Shown: positions 1 to 12,655 of the stretch, piece after piece | Numbering within the stretch: the first letter of the stretch is position 1 | Layout: each line of letters opens with the position of its first letter | NCBI GenBank assembly: GCA_030141605.1 | Contig: JAQGDQ010000910.1 | Location: 1-64,000, forward strand | Direction: 5' to 3' | Length of the DNA: 64,000 nucleotides | Origin: Tubiluchus corallicola | Lineage: Eukaryota; Priapulida; Priapulimorpha; Priapulimorphida; Tubiluchidae | Position numbers and translations under genes: made by a program | The notes under the pieces: model-generated | Told to the model about the DNA's origin: nothing | The model's database searches: none | The model's input: the letters and a program-made list of their open reading frames with translations, nothing else

Positions 1-288
1 GAGTAAACAAAGTCAAAACAACATAGGTACGCAATAACATATATATATGTAAATAAAGTATCAGACACTGTAGAATCCTGGTAAATGAGTCAAGTATATC
101 TGTAGCAGGTCCCAATACCATGTTCAACTGAATGTAAACAAACAAACAAACAATAGAGTAAACAAAGTCAAAGCAACATAGGTATGCAATAACATATATA
201 TATGTAAATAAAGTTTCACACACTGTAGAATCCTGGTAAATGAGTCAAGTACATCTGTAGCAGGTCCCAATACCTTGTTCAACTGACG
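1..288. repeat. 155-bp tandem duplication
   Basis: Two head-to-tail copies begin at 1 and 156. They share the run from GAGTAAACAAAGTCAAA through CAGGTCCCAATACC and differ at a few bases. The first copy ends with a short AAAC run. The array probably continues to the left of the window. Confidence 0.85.
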
Positions 289-530
289 AACTCACAAAAT
301 TCAAACATTGGCTTCCTAGTACATCCTTTAACTTCTTACACAGACTCATGTACAGCACGCAAAAAGGCTTCTTCAACTTAGAAAGCTACTACTGTATTCT
401 ATACCTAAATTTACAGTCCTTTTTAAGCATGCTAATTAAAAGTAAAAGTTCCCAGTAAGAAAGTTCTTAGTAAATAGCATTAAAATAGTAAAAACTTTAA
501 ATAGTATTAACTACGTTACTTTTGTTATAA
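289..530. other. AT-rich sequence, nothing recognised
   Basis: No ORF, RNA gene or repeat boundary is visible. Confidence 0.5.
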
Positions 531-885
531 TAGTAATGTTCATATGTTTGTTGCAACGTTGTTTGTGCATTGTGGTCACCATTGTTCTGTATCTGTCTAG
601 CATTTCACTCTCACTAACAACAGTAATGTTCATATTTATTGCAACGTTGTTTGTACATTGTGGTCACCATTGTTCTGCATCTGTCTAGCATTTCACTCTC
701 ACTAACAATAGTAATGTTCATATTTATTGCAACGGTTTTTGTACATTGTGGTCACCATTGTTCTGCATCTGTCTAGCATTTCACTCTCACTAACAATAGT
801 AATGTTCGTATTTATTGCAACGTTTTTTGTACATTGTGGTCACCATTGTTCTGCATCTGTCTAGCACTTCACTCTCACTAAGGGA
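531..885. repeat. Four-copy tandem repeat, about 88 bp
   Basis: Units start near 532, 622, 709 and 798. Each carries AGTAATGTTC, TTGCAACG, ACATTGTGGTCACCATTG and TCTGTCTAGCATTTCACTC. The copies are nearly identical, so the array is young. No coding potential. Confidence 0.85.
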
Positions 886-2270
886 AAACATATATCAGTT
901 GTAAAACTGTCTGTTTCAGACCTACTCGTATGTTACATCTTCAATAAATCCTATGTTTAAACCAAATTTGTCAGTTCTACAAGCTAATATCTAATACGCA
1001 GTTAAGCCGCACTGTTATAGAACTGCAAGAGACAATAATTTATGAAGAACACAATTCCTACACATAGGAAACTCATCAATGAAAGAAAGTTTATTTGAAC
1101 AGACGCCAACGAAATTTCAAAAAAAGTACATCGACGTAATTGGAATCAGCGCTGGGAGTTCCATTTACGGGGCAAATGTGAACGGGTCTTTACACTAAAG
1201 CTGACTCGGACATACACGCTTTAGTTTGGCATTCATTTTCTAAAACAATTTTGAATTTTTCGCAAGCGGCGAATGAAATGAATAATATTGTATAAACTAT
1301 TGATCATGCATTAATAACAGCGCGATCGTATCAGCGTTTGCGAAGTCGTGGGTTTATTGTTGTTCATTTCCTCCGCTAGAGGTCAGTAACCGCGCATACA
1401 AGCACAGACAATAACAACAACAACAACACGGCAAGAGGGCTATCTCAGCAAAAAGCTCGCTTACAAAACAATACACGTAAAACCTGGTTTTTCTTCCCGA
1501 GATGATTAACAATCATTTAGTTAGAAGTATGCTCAGAAATATACAACGAATTAAACTAAAATTAGGCAAAAAAGGAAAATGAATTATTATGAATTATGAA
1601 TTTATTCCACAGCAACTCAAACATACATATAAATTGATATAACATTGAAAAAAACATAAACTATGCGAGTTACATAAACATAAAAAGAAAGCCCTTTATG
1701 ACAAGCATACGAAACTTTGGCACCAGGGGGGGGGCAGCAGTTGGGGTAGGAAATACATAAATAAATTGGCGTAGAATCTATCATTTGCTACGCCCCATTC
1801 ACAACACGAAAATACAGTGGACAATGGCTAACAGTTATGCATGACTTCTGGCTACATTGTACAGCAAGCAGCAATGGAACTGTTACTTATAATACAAGTA
1901 CTATTATAACAATAAATTCTACTATAATAGCACGATATTTAAAATCGAATCGCGAATCTAGGTTGCAGGTGGCGAAAGATGTTGACGATCTCCATCATCC
2001 CCACTCCCGCTGGAATGTTTGCCAAGTGCGCAGTTGCCGGTAGGAAAGCTGGGAAGCGTTGAAAAACCCTGCTCGCCCGACGACCTCACCTCGATCTAGA
2101 ACTTGGCACCGTGCCACGTGGAAAAGTTCGTCGCGCTAGCAGCAAAACTAGGAACTCGAGAGAGTTCACCGCGTCAACAAAAGTCTGATGAATATGGGGG
2201 GCAATTTCATATTTCCCGGGCAAAAATAAGGACAAATGTAACGCTGCATTCTTGGTCAAAATGACAATTG
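886..2270. other. Intergenic, nothing recognised
   Basis: AT-rich sequence with a short G run near 1727 and an ACA-rich run near 1408. A 68-codon frame at 1837-2043 has no recognisable motif and I do not call it a gene. Confidence 0.5.
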
Positions 2271-2271
2271 C

Positions 2272-3181
<910 letters not shown>

Positions 3182-4545
3182 ATTGTCATGAATGCACTGG
3201 ATCAAAATGCATTTCTCCGTCGATTGTTGTAGAATTAAAACTATGACAAACATGATTTTGTGTCAGCAAAGGCTAAAATAAGAGGCCAGGGACGAGCGTC
3301 CTCATTTCAGCAGCTATGCAAGCACACACTAACGATAAACAAGTCTAATACAATACACGCGCCCTCCTAAACTTAGCGAGAACTCTATTTTGAAAACTGT
3401 CAACAAGTACATAGACATAGAACATTTATTTTCTCCAATTAGTTTAACATCAAAAGTTTTTTAAATATTAAGTAATTATAATCATGGAACAGGGCAGGGA
3501 CGGACCATAGGGTCATCTAGTCTCCTGCCCTTTCTTATAAATAGATTAGTCATATTAAAAATTAACGGCGATGTTGCAGATAACAAAAACAAATAAGAAA
3601 AATATACAAATAAAAACAGTATAAATGATACAAATTATCCAAAAACAACTGAAAACAAAAAAATAATAAAGTTGGATACCAAAATCTAAACAAAACAATA
3701 CAATTATTCAGTAATTAGGATTATCATATGTAGTAGTTTCAAATGGGGTCTTATTAACAGGTACCGTTTCTCGCGCTGCTGTTTATGTATTGTTTTTATG
3801 CATCCACTATATTTACAGTACCCAGTTACGTCATAAAAGATGATTTGCACAGATGAACCAGTGACCCCTGCGGTGATTCGATTCACTGGTCAGCTTGACC
3901 TCAATTAGCAAAATTTCAATGTTAGTCTGATTGACCTTGCCTCGTAAATTTGAACAAGATAAACAATTTCAGGGTCACTTACTAAATTCAAAACATTTAA
4001 ATTCAAAGCCGTCAGTCAGCCTTCCAAACGCTGTTTGCTTTTAAAACAGATTTACGGCAGAACTGATAACTTGGGGCTCACATTAACCGTCTCCGAAAAC
4101 GCCTCCCCCTATTTCCAATAATGAGCGCGTCCAGCACACAAAGCCGTCACGTTACGAAGAAGACAACTACGCGTCATCGGGACGCGAAAGGGAATCGGGA
4201 AGGGAGAGTCCTTTATGCTCGAGCAAGGCGGATGTTGACAGAAGCAGAGAGTGAACAGCTGTACTCTGAACACGCACGGCAGACGTAGCATAAATAAAAA
4301 TTCTTTGAAGACTAGAATCCGGTATCTGGAACTACGTAACATGTAAAACGTACACTAATATTATGACAAAACACCAGCAGTGCTTGTTAACGTAGTTAAC
4401 GCCTAGAGCCCCGCGTTCTAGAATTTTCCAGAGAAACGTGTTGCTAGTAGACAAAACATGCAACGGTTACAGCCAAATCAACAGCCATGAGCACACACAT
4501 TAAAAGCAAATCATAAAGCTGAAATCGACGCGTTTTAAAGGCGAA
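3182..4545. other. Intergenic, nothing recognised
   Basis: A short inverted repeat (GGGCAGG ... CCTGCCC) near 3491-3530 may be the decayed 3' end of an old retroelement. Small frames at 3704-3886 and 4109-4342 on the minus strand have no recognisable features. Confidence 0.45.
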
Positions 4546-4916
4546 ATTACAGAAACATTTAGGGTATTAGATGGCCAAAGAAAATTTCAAACAAAGATCT
4601 ATATGAAAAATAAAAGAACCTTGGACAAGAAAAATAAAAAACGACGTTTAAGATGGATTGGGCATATGCTTAGACTACCTGATGACGTTCCAGTGAAGAT
4701 AGCTCTTCAACAAGCCATAGAACCAGCTAAAAAACCTGCAGGAGGACAAATGTTAATATATTTAGATTTTGCACAGAAAGATTTAAACACTTCAGCATTG
4801 ATCCTTAGAAATAAATGCACTTGGGGCATTGCAGCGTGTAGGGAGTCCTGGCATAGGGAGGTGAGCAGTATCATGTCCCTGGACGTTAGATTCATTGAAG
4901 AAGAAGAAGAAGCACA
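4546..4916 (+). pseudogene. LINE 3' end, reverse transcriptase C-terminal fragment
   Basis: The frame from 4603 encodes KKRRLRWIGHMLRLPDD, a form of the RRLRWxGHVxRMPDD signature found near the C-terminus of RTE-like LINE polymerases. It continues to a Trp-rich end (ACRESWHREV) and a (GAA)n 3' tail at about 4898-4913. The endonuclease and catalytic reverse transcriptase parts are absent, so this is a 5'-truncated dead copy. A second copy of the same family is at 17734-18250. Confidence 0.8.
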
Positions 4917-5011
4917 CACGCACACACACAGACATCAACTATACTGCGTCCAAGTGCATTATGTAATACAGTTATTACGCTATGTATGATGTAATGAATA
5001 CGTTTATATAA

Positions 5012-5445
5012 TAATAATTATTATTATTATGAGGTTATTTCGTATAAAATTATACAGTTTACAAAGATAAAGATGTTAGTAAAACAGATAATGCGATGTT
5101 AGTAAAGTAACATATCTACAGACATTCAACTTTATAATAACCACACATTGTAGCACCCTTGTACAGTATACAGTGTTGTAAGGAGCTATAATAGATATCT
5201 TAAAACATAATCTTTAAATGAGTTCTTAACCTTTAATTTTACATTTTCGTTTAGATCTACAGTACAGTTACAGTGATATTTAAATCTTAAATTTACTTGA
5301 CTATTATTTACATAGTAGCATAGCTTTGGAATTCTCAATGTGCAAGAGTTTACAATTTTTCTCACAAAGTTTGATTTTCGACTATCTATTAAATAATTCC
5401 TGATCCAGACAATTAAAATGTATTTTAATGTCCACGACAATGTAA
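5012..5445 (-). mobile_element. LINE 3' end, family B (copy 1)
   Basis: On the minus strand this matches 11225-11590 (plus) and 49236-49585 (minus) over most of its length. The reading frame ends in KNSFKDYVLRYLL followed by stop. A 3' region ends in an ATT-rich tail (5012-5030). The short terminal peptide, the AT-rich tail and the dispersed truncated copies suggest a non-LTR retrotransposon 3' end. The clade is uncertain. Confidence 0.7.
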
Positions 5446-6403
5446 ACTTTGCTGATTTAGCTCACTTCTTTGAGCACACTAATTGTTATATAATATGTTA
5501 TGAAATTTTGCAACTTTTATGCTGATGTACCTTGTATGCATAACACTGTTTTTAATGCTATAACCTTGAGTAAGAAATGTACGTAAAGTGACAATCTGGA
5601 CTAAAATCACTAATGTATCGATTGTGGCATTTACCTCGTTCCTCGTGTAACTTGTTTTAGTCAATAAACTGCATAAATACATATTAAGAATTTTGAAATA
5701 TTAACCTTTACTGATTATTTGTCAAGTTATCTAAACGTACACGACACATATTTGATGATCTGCTAAACAACTTTGAAATAGTGGTTTGTTTAAATCCAGT
5801 AAGTAAATTTGTTTATTTACAATATAACGAGACTAATGCTTTAAACTCAAAGCACGCTGCCTGTTCTTTTGTGAAACAGTGCAAATAGACTTACACTAAA
5901 AAATGTACTCAACAAACAAGAATTACGAATTAATTAATTAAGGACGCTAATTAATTTAGGAAAAATAACCGTAGCAACAGTTTCTACAGACGCGATGTCA
6001 ATATAGAGTGATCATGTATAAGTGTCCCAACCCAAATACATGGCCCATTATAATTATTACAACGTATTTGTGGCGAACACGAATTTGTAGTAATTTTCTG
6101 CCTTACATAAGCTGTCATTTTGTCAAATAAATTTCGAAGATTTATTGACACTTTGCGCCCGTTTCTTAAAAGGATTACGCCATCTTGGGTCAACCATTTT
6201 AAAGCTCAAATCGAAACACAATGGCCGAAGCAGGCGTGAAAACTGGGGCAAGTAATTCAACCGGTGTATGTATAGTACAGCACCATTGATTGCAGAATGA
6301 CACGCTACGTAACATATTCTAGGTCACACAACTGTGCAGTGAGTAGTAATGAAGGCTGAGCCACGTCAGCTTTGAGTAATACAGTAAACACTTTCTTGCT
6401 TTA
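5446..6403. other. Intergenic, nothing recognised
   Basis: AT-rich DNA with only short frames. No repeat boundary could be set. Confidence 0.45.
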
Positions 6404-6560
6404 AAGGGTACGAAAAGAAAATTTTACAATATGTAGATCCCAAAGAACTTTCCATAGAACGTTAGACTTCTTAGGATCACGCATACCTGTTTGAAAGTAT
6501 CCATGTTTGAAAATAACGGGTACATTTTAGCAAACACGACGCACTAACATTCATTATTAA
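6404..6560 (+). mobile_element. Dispersed repeat family D, left part, interrupted
   Basis: Similar to parts of 28850-29530 and 36195-36860: a GGGTACG/GGGTACC start, AACTTTCCAT, then ACCTGTTTGAAAG. The similarity resumes at about 9290 after the 35-bp minisatellite. No coding potential; class unknown. Confidence 0.55.
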
Positions 6561-6611
6561 AGAGAAAATATCTAAAATGATTGACCAGAAGCATGCAAAA
6601 TTTATGTCTAA

Positions 6612-8955
6612 ATGAATGGTTAGGGTCAGAAGAATGAGTGAATGAAAGAATGGTTAGGATCAGAAGAATGAGTGAATGAAAGAATGGTTAGGGTCAGAAG
6701 AAATGAGTGAATGAAAGAATGGTTAGGATCAGAAGAAATGAGTGAATGAAAGAATGGTTAGGATCAGAAGAAATGAGTGAATGAAAGAATGGTTAGGGTC
6801 AGAAGAAATGAGTGAATGAAAGAATGGTTAGGGTCAGAAGAAATGAGTGAATGAAAGAATGGTTAGGATCAGAAGAAATGAGTGAATGAAAGAATGGTTA
6901 GGATCAGAAGAAATGAGTGAATGAAAGAATGGTTAGGATCAGAAGAAATGATGGAATGAAAGAACGGTTAGGATCAGAAGAAATGAGTGAATGAAAGAAC
7001 GGTTAGGATCAGAAGAAATGAGTGAATGAAAGAATGGTTAGGATCAGAAGAAATGAGTGAATGAAAGAATGGTTAGGATCAGAAGAAATGAGTGAATGAA
7101 AGAATGGTTAGGGTCAGAAGAAATGAGTGAATGAAAGAATGGTTAGGGTGAGAAGAAATGATGGAATGAAAGAACGGTTAGGATCAGAAGAAATGAGTGA
7201 ATGAAAGAATGGTTAGGATCAGAAGAAATGAGTGAATGAAAGAATGGTTAGGATCAGAAGAAATGATGGAATGAAAGAACGGTTAGGATCAGAAGAAATG
7301 AGTGAATGAAAGAACGGTTAGGATCAGAAGAAATGAGTGAATGAAAGAATGGTTAGGATCAGAAGAAATGAGTGAATGAAAGAATGGTTAGGATCAGAAG
7401 AAATGAGTGAATGAAAGAACGGTTAGGATCAGAAGAAATGAGTGAATGAAAGAATGGTTAGGATCAGAAGAAATGAGTGAATGAAAGAACGGTTAGGATC
7501 AGAAGAAATGAGTGAATGAAAGAATGGTTAGGGTCAGAAGAAATGAGTGAATGAAAGAATGGTTAGGGTGAGAAGAAATGAGTGAATGAAAGAATGGTTA
7601 GGATCAGAAGAAATGAGTGAATGAAAGAACGGTTAGGATCAGAAGAAATGAGTGAATGAAAGAATGGTTAGGGTCAGAAGAAATGAGTGAATGAAAGAAC
7701 GGTTAGGGTGAGAAGAAATGAGTGAATGAAAGAATGGTTAGGGTCAGAAGAAATGAGTGAATGAAAAAATGGTTAGGATCAGAAGAAATGAGTGAATGAA
7801 AGAATGGTTAGGGTCAGAAGAAATGAGTGAATGAAAGAATGGTTAGGATCAGAAGAAATGAGCGAATGAAAGAACGGTTAGGATCAGAAGAAATGAGTGA
7901 ATGAAAGAACGGTTAGGATCAGAAGAAATGAGTGAATGAAAGAATGGTTAGGATCAGAAGAAATGAGTGAATGAAAGAATGGTTAGGATCAGAAGAAATG
8001 AGTGAATGAAAGAATGGTTAGGGTCAGAAGAAATGAGTGAATGAAAGAATGGTTAGGGTGAGAAGAAATGATGGAATGAAAGAACGGTTAGGATCAGAAG
8101 AAATGAGTGAATGAAAGAATGGTTAGGATCAGAAGAAATGAGTGAATGAAAGAATGGTTAGGATCAGAAGAAATGATGGAATGAAAGAACGGTTAGGATC
8201 AGAAGAAATGAGTGAATGAAAGAACGGTTAGGATCAGAAGAAATGAGTGAATGAAAGAATGGTTAGGATCAGAAGAAATGAGTGAATGAAAGAATGGTTA
8301 GGATCAGAAGAAATGAGTGAATGAAAGAACGGTTAGGATCAGAAGAAATGAGTGAATGAAAGAATGGTTAGGATCAGAAGAAATGAGTGAATGAAAGAAT
8401 GGTTAGTGTGAGAAGAAATGAGTGAATGAAAGAACGGTTATGGTCAGAAGAAATGATGGAATGAAAGAATGGTTAGGGTCAGAAGAAATGAGCGAATGAA
8501 AGAACGGTTAGGATCAGAAGAAATGAGTGAATGAAAGAATGGTTAGGATCAGAAGAAATGATGGAATGAAAGAATGGTTAGGATCAGAAGAAATGAGTGA
8601 ATGAAAGAATGGTTAGGATCAGAAGAAATGAGTGAATGAAAGAATGGTTAGGATCAGAAGAAATGATGGAATGAAAGAACGGTTAGGGTCAGAAGAAATG
8701 AGTGAATGAAAGAATGGTTAGGGACAGAAGAAATGATGGAATGAAAGAAAGTGAATGAAAGAATGGTTAGGATCAGAAGAAATGAGTGAAGGAAAGAATG
8801 GTTAGGATCAGAAGAAATGAGTGAATGAAAGAATGGTTAGGGACAGAAGAAATGATGGAATGAAAGAAAGTGAATGAAAGAATGGTTAGGATCAGAAGAA
8901 ATGAGTGAAGGAAAGAATGGTTAGAGTCAGAAGAAATGAGTGAAGGAAAGAATCG
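6612..8955. repeat. 35-bp minisatellite, about 67 copies, with higher-order structure
   Basis: The unit is GGTTAGGATCAGAAGAAATG followed by AGTGAATGAAAGAAT. Variants carry GGGTC or GGGTG for GGATC, GATGGAATG for GAGTGAATG, and AACGG for AATGG. About 6956-7489 matches about 7866-8399, an offset of 910 bp or 26 units. The last units (after about 8740) are shorter and degenerate. There are no non-repetitive spacers. Confidence 0.97.
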
Positions 8956-9289
8956 TAAATGGATAAGAAGCTTCTTTCTTTCTCAGTTGTGTTCGCCATG
9001 AGTTACTTGAGCAAAAAATACTTCAGTGACTTGCTAGGTCTATCCTGAAGGATTTGGTCCACAGCTCCTTATTTGAATATTCGGAGCACCCTGGCTCGTG
9101 AGCCAGGGGTCCCCCATCCGCCACCCGGGGGATGCGCCCGGTAGGGGTTTACTCTACCCGGTAGGGGTTTAATTATTCTTAATAATTAAAATATTCTCGG
9201 CACCCGCTAAAACGGCACTGCATCGCCATCCGAGCGTGCTTTACAAAATTTCAATACCAAAAGAAAACATTACTGATCTTATGGACAAT
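8956..9289. other. Short segment with a 20-bp palindrome
   Basis: At 9089-9108 CCCTGGCTC and GAGCCAGGG face each other across GT. Two CCCGGTAGGGGTTTA repeats follow near 9138 and 9157. This GC-rich patch differs from its AT-rich surroundings. Nothing else recognised. Confidence 0.55.
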
Positions 9290-9500
9290 ATAAAGTAATT
9301 TAAACTTTTGCTTAGTTAGTGAAGAGTGTGGCACGAATGCTCTGATTATTTTTCAAACTTTTACCAATGTTATCTAAACTTGTTTCAGAACACTTACCCT
9401 TACACTGGCTGCATCTAACGGTCAATTTACAAGCTTAAAACACCGTTACTGTTAAATACAAGTTCTGCATGCAACAGGATAGCCTGTAAGTGATGAAAAA
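9290..9500 (+). mobile_element. Dispersed repeat family D, right part
   Basis: Matches the second half of the family D copies at 29270-29480 and 36590-36800: TTTTTCAAACTTT, TTATCTAAACTTGTTTCA and GGCTGCATCTAACGGTCA. With 6404-6560 it reads as one element interrupted by the minisatellite. Confidence 0.55.
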
Positions 9501-9825
9501 TGTAATAAGTTTTGTTTATATGAAAAGTGTTTGCTGGTGCTTTTTTCAAATTTCGTAACAAACTACGTCATATGGTCACTCATTTATTCCCTTCGCTCCA
9601 ATAAGCATGCCAAACTGAACAAATATCCTTTTCGCTAGAAACGTCGTTTAGAAATGCAGTTAGGAATGCGCAGCGTGGCTCAAAAATACTACAAAATGGC
9701 TAAGCTAACATACAAAAACTGCCTATAACGTATCAGAAGTTAACATATCTGTGACTGTATCCCGTAAACGGCTAATAAAATGGGGGAAAATATTGGAGAT
9801 TTTTCTACTAACCTGCGCGCCAGTA

Positions 9826-9935
9826 ATGTTGCAACACGATGATGCAATACAAGCATGGTATGACGTCATTCATGCTTTACTGTTGCATCATCAGCATCAC
9901 ACACACAGTTCATTCACAGCATTAAACCATTAGCT
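9826..9935. repeat. Repeat pair, copy 1
   Basis: Shares GATGCAATACAA, CATGCTTTACT, TTGCATCATCAGCATCA and TTCACAGCATTAAACC with 10365-10475. The two copies lie about 540 bp apart in the same orientation. A short CA run is embedded. Confidence 0.75.
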
Positions 9936-10364
9936 AAGCTCCCACCCAAAAGATATATATATATATGTATATATAATAATCTTTATTTGCCATTAAAATT
10001 CATTGATAATCACTGATAAAAACTTTACAGAGATGATCAATCAGTGTTAGTTAATAAAAACTTACACTGCTGAAGGCAAATGCGTCAGTGCAATCTAAAC
10101 TACTTTGCAGTAATGGAAAGTAACGACGAATAAAATCAAACATATTTACAACTATGCACAAAAAAATGAAAAACTATGATTTAATTAATATGGCCGTGGA
10201 TATATGAATTCTGAATTAGTGTGTATGTTGTCGTACTGGTGTGATGGTATTTCATATCTGGTTAATATCAGTGATTTTAATTTTGCTTTAAATGCTGATA
10301 GGGACTTGATTTGTTTAACCTGTAATGGTAGAGAATTCCAAAGTAGAATTGCATACATTCATTA
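9936..10364. other. AT-rich segment between the repeat pair
   Basis: Contains a short AT microsatellite at 9951-9975. No supported gene; a short frame starting at 10204 has no recognisable motif. Confidence 0.4.
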
Positions 10365-10475
10365 TGATGCAATACAATCATGGTTTTACGTAGTTCATGC
10401 TTTACTATTGCATCATCAGCATCAGCAACACACACACACAGTTTCATTCACAGCATTAAACCGTTAGCTAGCTCA
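10365..10475. repeat. Repeat pair, copy 2
   Basis: Second copy of the repeat at 9826-9935, followed by a run of about ten C at 10478-10488. Confidence 0.75.
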
Positions 10476-10519
10476 CCCCCCCCCCCACCATAAATATAAC
10501 ACCATCCTTGAGCGAGGGC

Positions 10520-11120
10520 TCGAAAGGCTTAGTAACCTATAACAACACCAACCCAAGCCGCCTGCAATTATACAATAATGACCATCATACCGGCCAACAG
10601 TTTATCAATATCGCCAGGGCAGCTATGTCCATATGTCAGCGGCACTCTTGACCATAACACACAAACAAAGCTGTCCACTGTTGACGTAAACAATGGTCAA
10701 AACATCTGCTCATTCCCACTCCATCCAAACAGCGAAACGGAGACAGTCACACTAGCTTCAAATGTTCTAGTACCAAAGTTACTACAAACGCGTTTGGCTA
10801 GACCATTTTTTGGCTACGCCCCCCTGAGCGATCCAGCCACTGACCTCCCATATAAACAAAATTTACCACTAGACTGGCTAGACGCGTTCCCGATGTTTAC
10901 AAATTGGGAAACAAATTATAAGCAACTGTTGGCAAAAGGAAACTCAACAACAAACGACTGGGTTTCAAGCAGCGATGGTCAACAACTCTTTACATTCGCC
11001 ACCAGGGGGGGCCAGAATTACTATGACAATATTGTGAGAGAATACTGTACATTATTTGTTCTGGAAATGTTATCCTTACTTGAAAATACAGTGTGCATGG
11101 TTACACATGATGTAAGTTGA
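10520..11120 (+). pseudogene. Decayed protein-coding segment of unknown origin
   Basis: A 180-codon frame runs from 10578 to 11120. Its middle part (about residues 40-150) has balanced, non-repetitive composition, for example GYAPLSDPATDLPYKQNLP and WLDAFPMFTNWETNYKQLL. The stretch just upstream (10522-10660) also reads like protein (VTYNNTNPSRLQLYN, GQQFINIARAAMS), but in another frame that stops at TGA. A frameshift around 10620-10660 is therefore likely. The frame crosses a G-tract near 11005, after which composition changes. I do not recognise the family. A capsid- or gag-like origin is possible but unsupported. Confidence 0.4.
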
Positions 11121-11224
11121 TGTAAGTAAAATGGAAACATGTGATACGCTTTCTTTTTCCATATGTAAGTTTCTTCTTCATATATGTATTGTTAATGTAT
11201 TTTTGTGACACAATTTTTTGATAT

Positions 11225-11590
11225 TTAATAGATAGTCAAAAATTAAACTTTGTGAGAAAAATTGTAAACTCTTACACATTGAGAATTCCAAAGCTATGCT
11301 ACTATGTAAATAACAGTCGAGTAAATTTAAGATTTAAATATGGTTGTACTGTAGATCTAAACGCAAATGTAAAATTAAAGGTTAAGAACTCATTTAAAGA
11401 TTATGTTTTAAGATATCTATTATAGCTCCTTACAACACTGTATACTTTAATATTACAAGGGTACTACAATGTGTGGTTATTATAAGGTTGAATGTCTGTA
11501 GATATGTTACTTTACTAATATCGCATTACCTATTTTACTAACATCTTTATCTTTGTAAACTGTATATTTTTATACGAAATAAACTCATAA
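11225..11590 (+). mobile_element. LINE 3' end, family B (copy 2)
   Basis: Plus-strand copy of the element at 5012-5445 (minus). It shares AACTTTGTGAGAAAAATTG, GAGAATTCCAAAGCTATGC, GTTAAGAACTCATTTAAAG and GTGGTTATTATAAGGTTGAA. It ends in an AT microsatellite (11588-11615). Confidence 0.7.
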
Positions 11591-11615
11591 TATATATATA
11601 TATATATATATATAA

Positions 11616-12187
11616 AGAAGTATATATATAGTTTCATCATGCTAGTTGGGGCAACTTATATTACATACACATAAACTTGCTTTTACAAGCTGCCATCACA
11701 TGATTCACAAAACGGAACCGGAAATGGTGAATCATTCTGCAACACGCACGCAAATAACCTTCGTAAGGCGCGCTGATTTAAACTCAAAGACTGGTTGGTC
11801 AGTCCACAGAGCGGGCGGTTCTCAGCGTTTGCTAAACGGTCCCCCCTCTTTTCCACCCCGAGCTAAAGCATTCTCACAATCAGAAAAATGCAAATGGCGT
11901 CAGATAGACAACAAGACTCAACACGTTTGTCAAATAGTCAAAATGTATCTTTCGCAACTTATTTCCCAGATCCGTAATACCACACAGCGTGTCTACAGCG
12001 TTTAGCCAGTGGTCAATTTACATCTCGAAAACTTTCGAGTGACCCTCCCCCTCGCCCCCCCCCCCTCATAAGCACCCAGTCTTCTTCACCAGGTTGAAGT
12101 CAACGAGTCAGAAGACTCTCTTTCAATTAGGGTTAATCGAAAAACAATGAATTAAGTCTTCACGCAAGAAAGTATGCCGTCTACTTA
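11616..12187. other. Intergenic, nothing recognised
   Basis: A 119-codon frame at 11646-12005 has no recognisable domain. A C-rich run lies at 12042-12066. Confidence 0.4.
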
Positions 12188-12285
12188 GTTAAAGGAAAGA
12201 TCATGCGTTCTGGAAAGTTTTGGTTAAAGAGATCATGCGTTCTGGAAAGTTTTGGTTAAAGGAAAGATCATGCGTTCTGGTAAGT
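12188..12285. repeat. Short tandem repeat, three units
   Basis: Three imperfect units of GTTAAAGGAAAGATCATGCG plus TTCTGGAAAGTTTTG; the middle unit lacks a few bases. Confidence 0.8.
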
Positions 12286-12648
12286 TTATTTCAAGGTTTG
12301 TGAAAAATGACAGAAAGATCTAATTCTAATAGAAGCGTGAAAGGCACCTCGACTAATTAGAAAAGTCCCATTATTTCACGCTTGGCTTTCCATTTTGAGC
12401 GCCATTTTTCCACCAGCGACGTCACTCATTGACTGAGGAAAAGCAGCGCAGTGTCAATTTTCATCAAAAGTATAATGAGTTTTTACAAAAAATAGTTTAC
12501 TAATTTAGTGATATTTTTGCATAAACAATGGGTAAGCTGCAGAACTTTAAAAATTAGTTTAAGCAACACGCGTTTACGAAAAGCCTCAATGTGCTTACGG
12601 AAACTCACGAAGCGGACCAGTTACATTATACCTTTCAAGTGAATGACG
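12286..12648. other. Intergenic, nothing recognised
   Basis: Non-repetitive AT-rich sequence without a supported feature. Confidence 0.45.
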
Positions 12649-12655
12649 GTAACAC

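Noticed and set aside
6612-8955. CRISPR-like array
   Set aside because: The units are contiguous with no unique spacers and the genome is eukaryotic.
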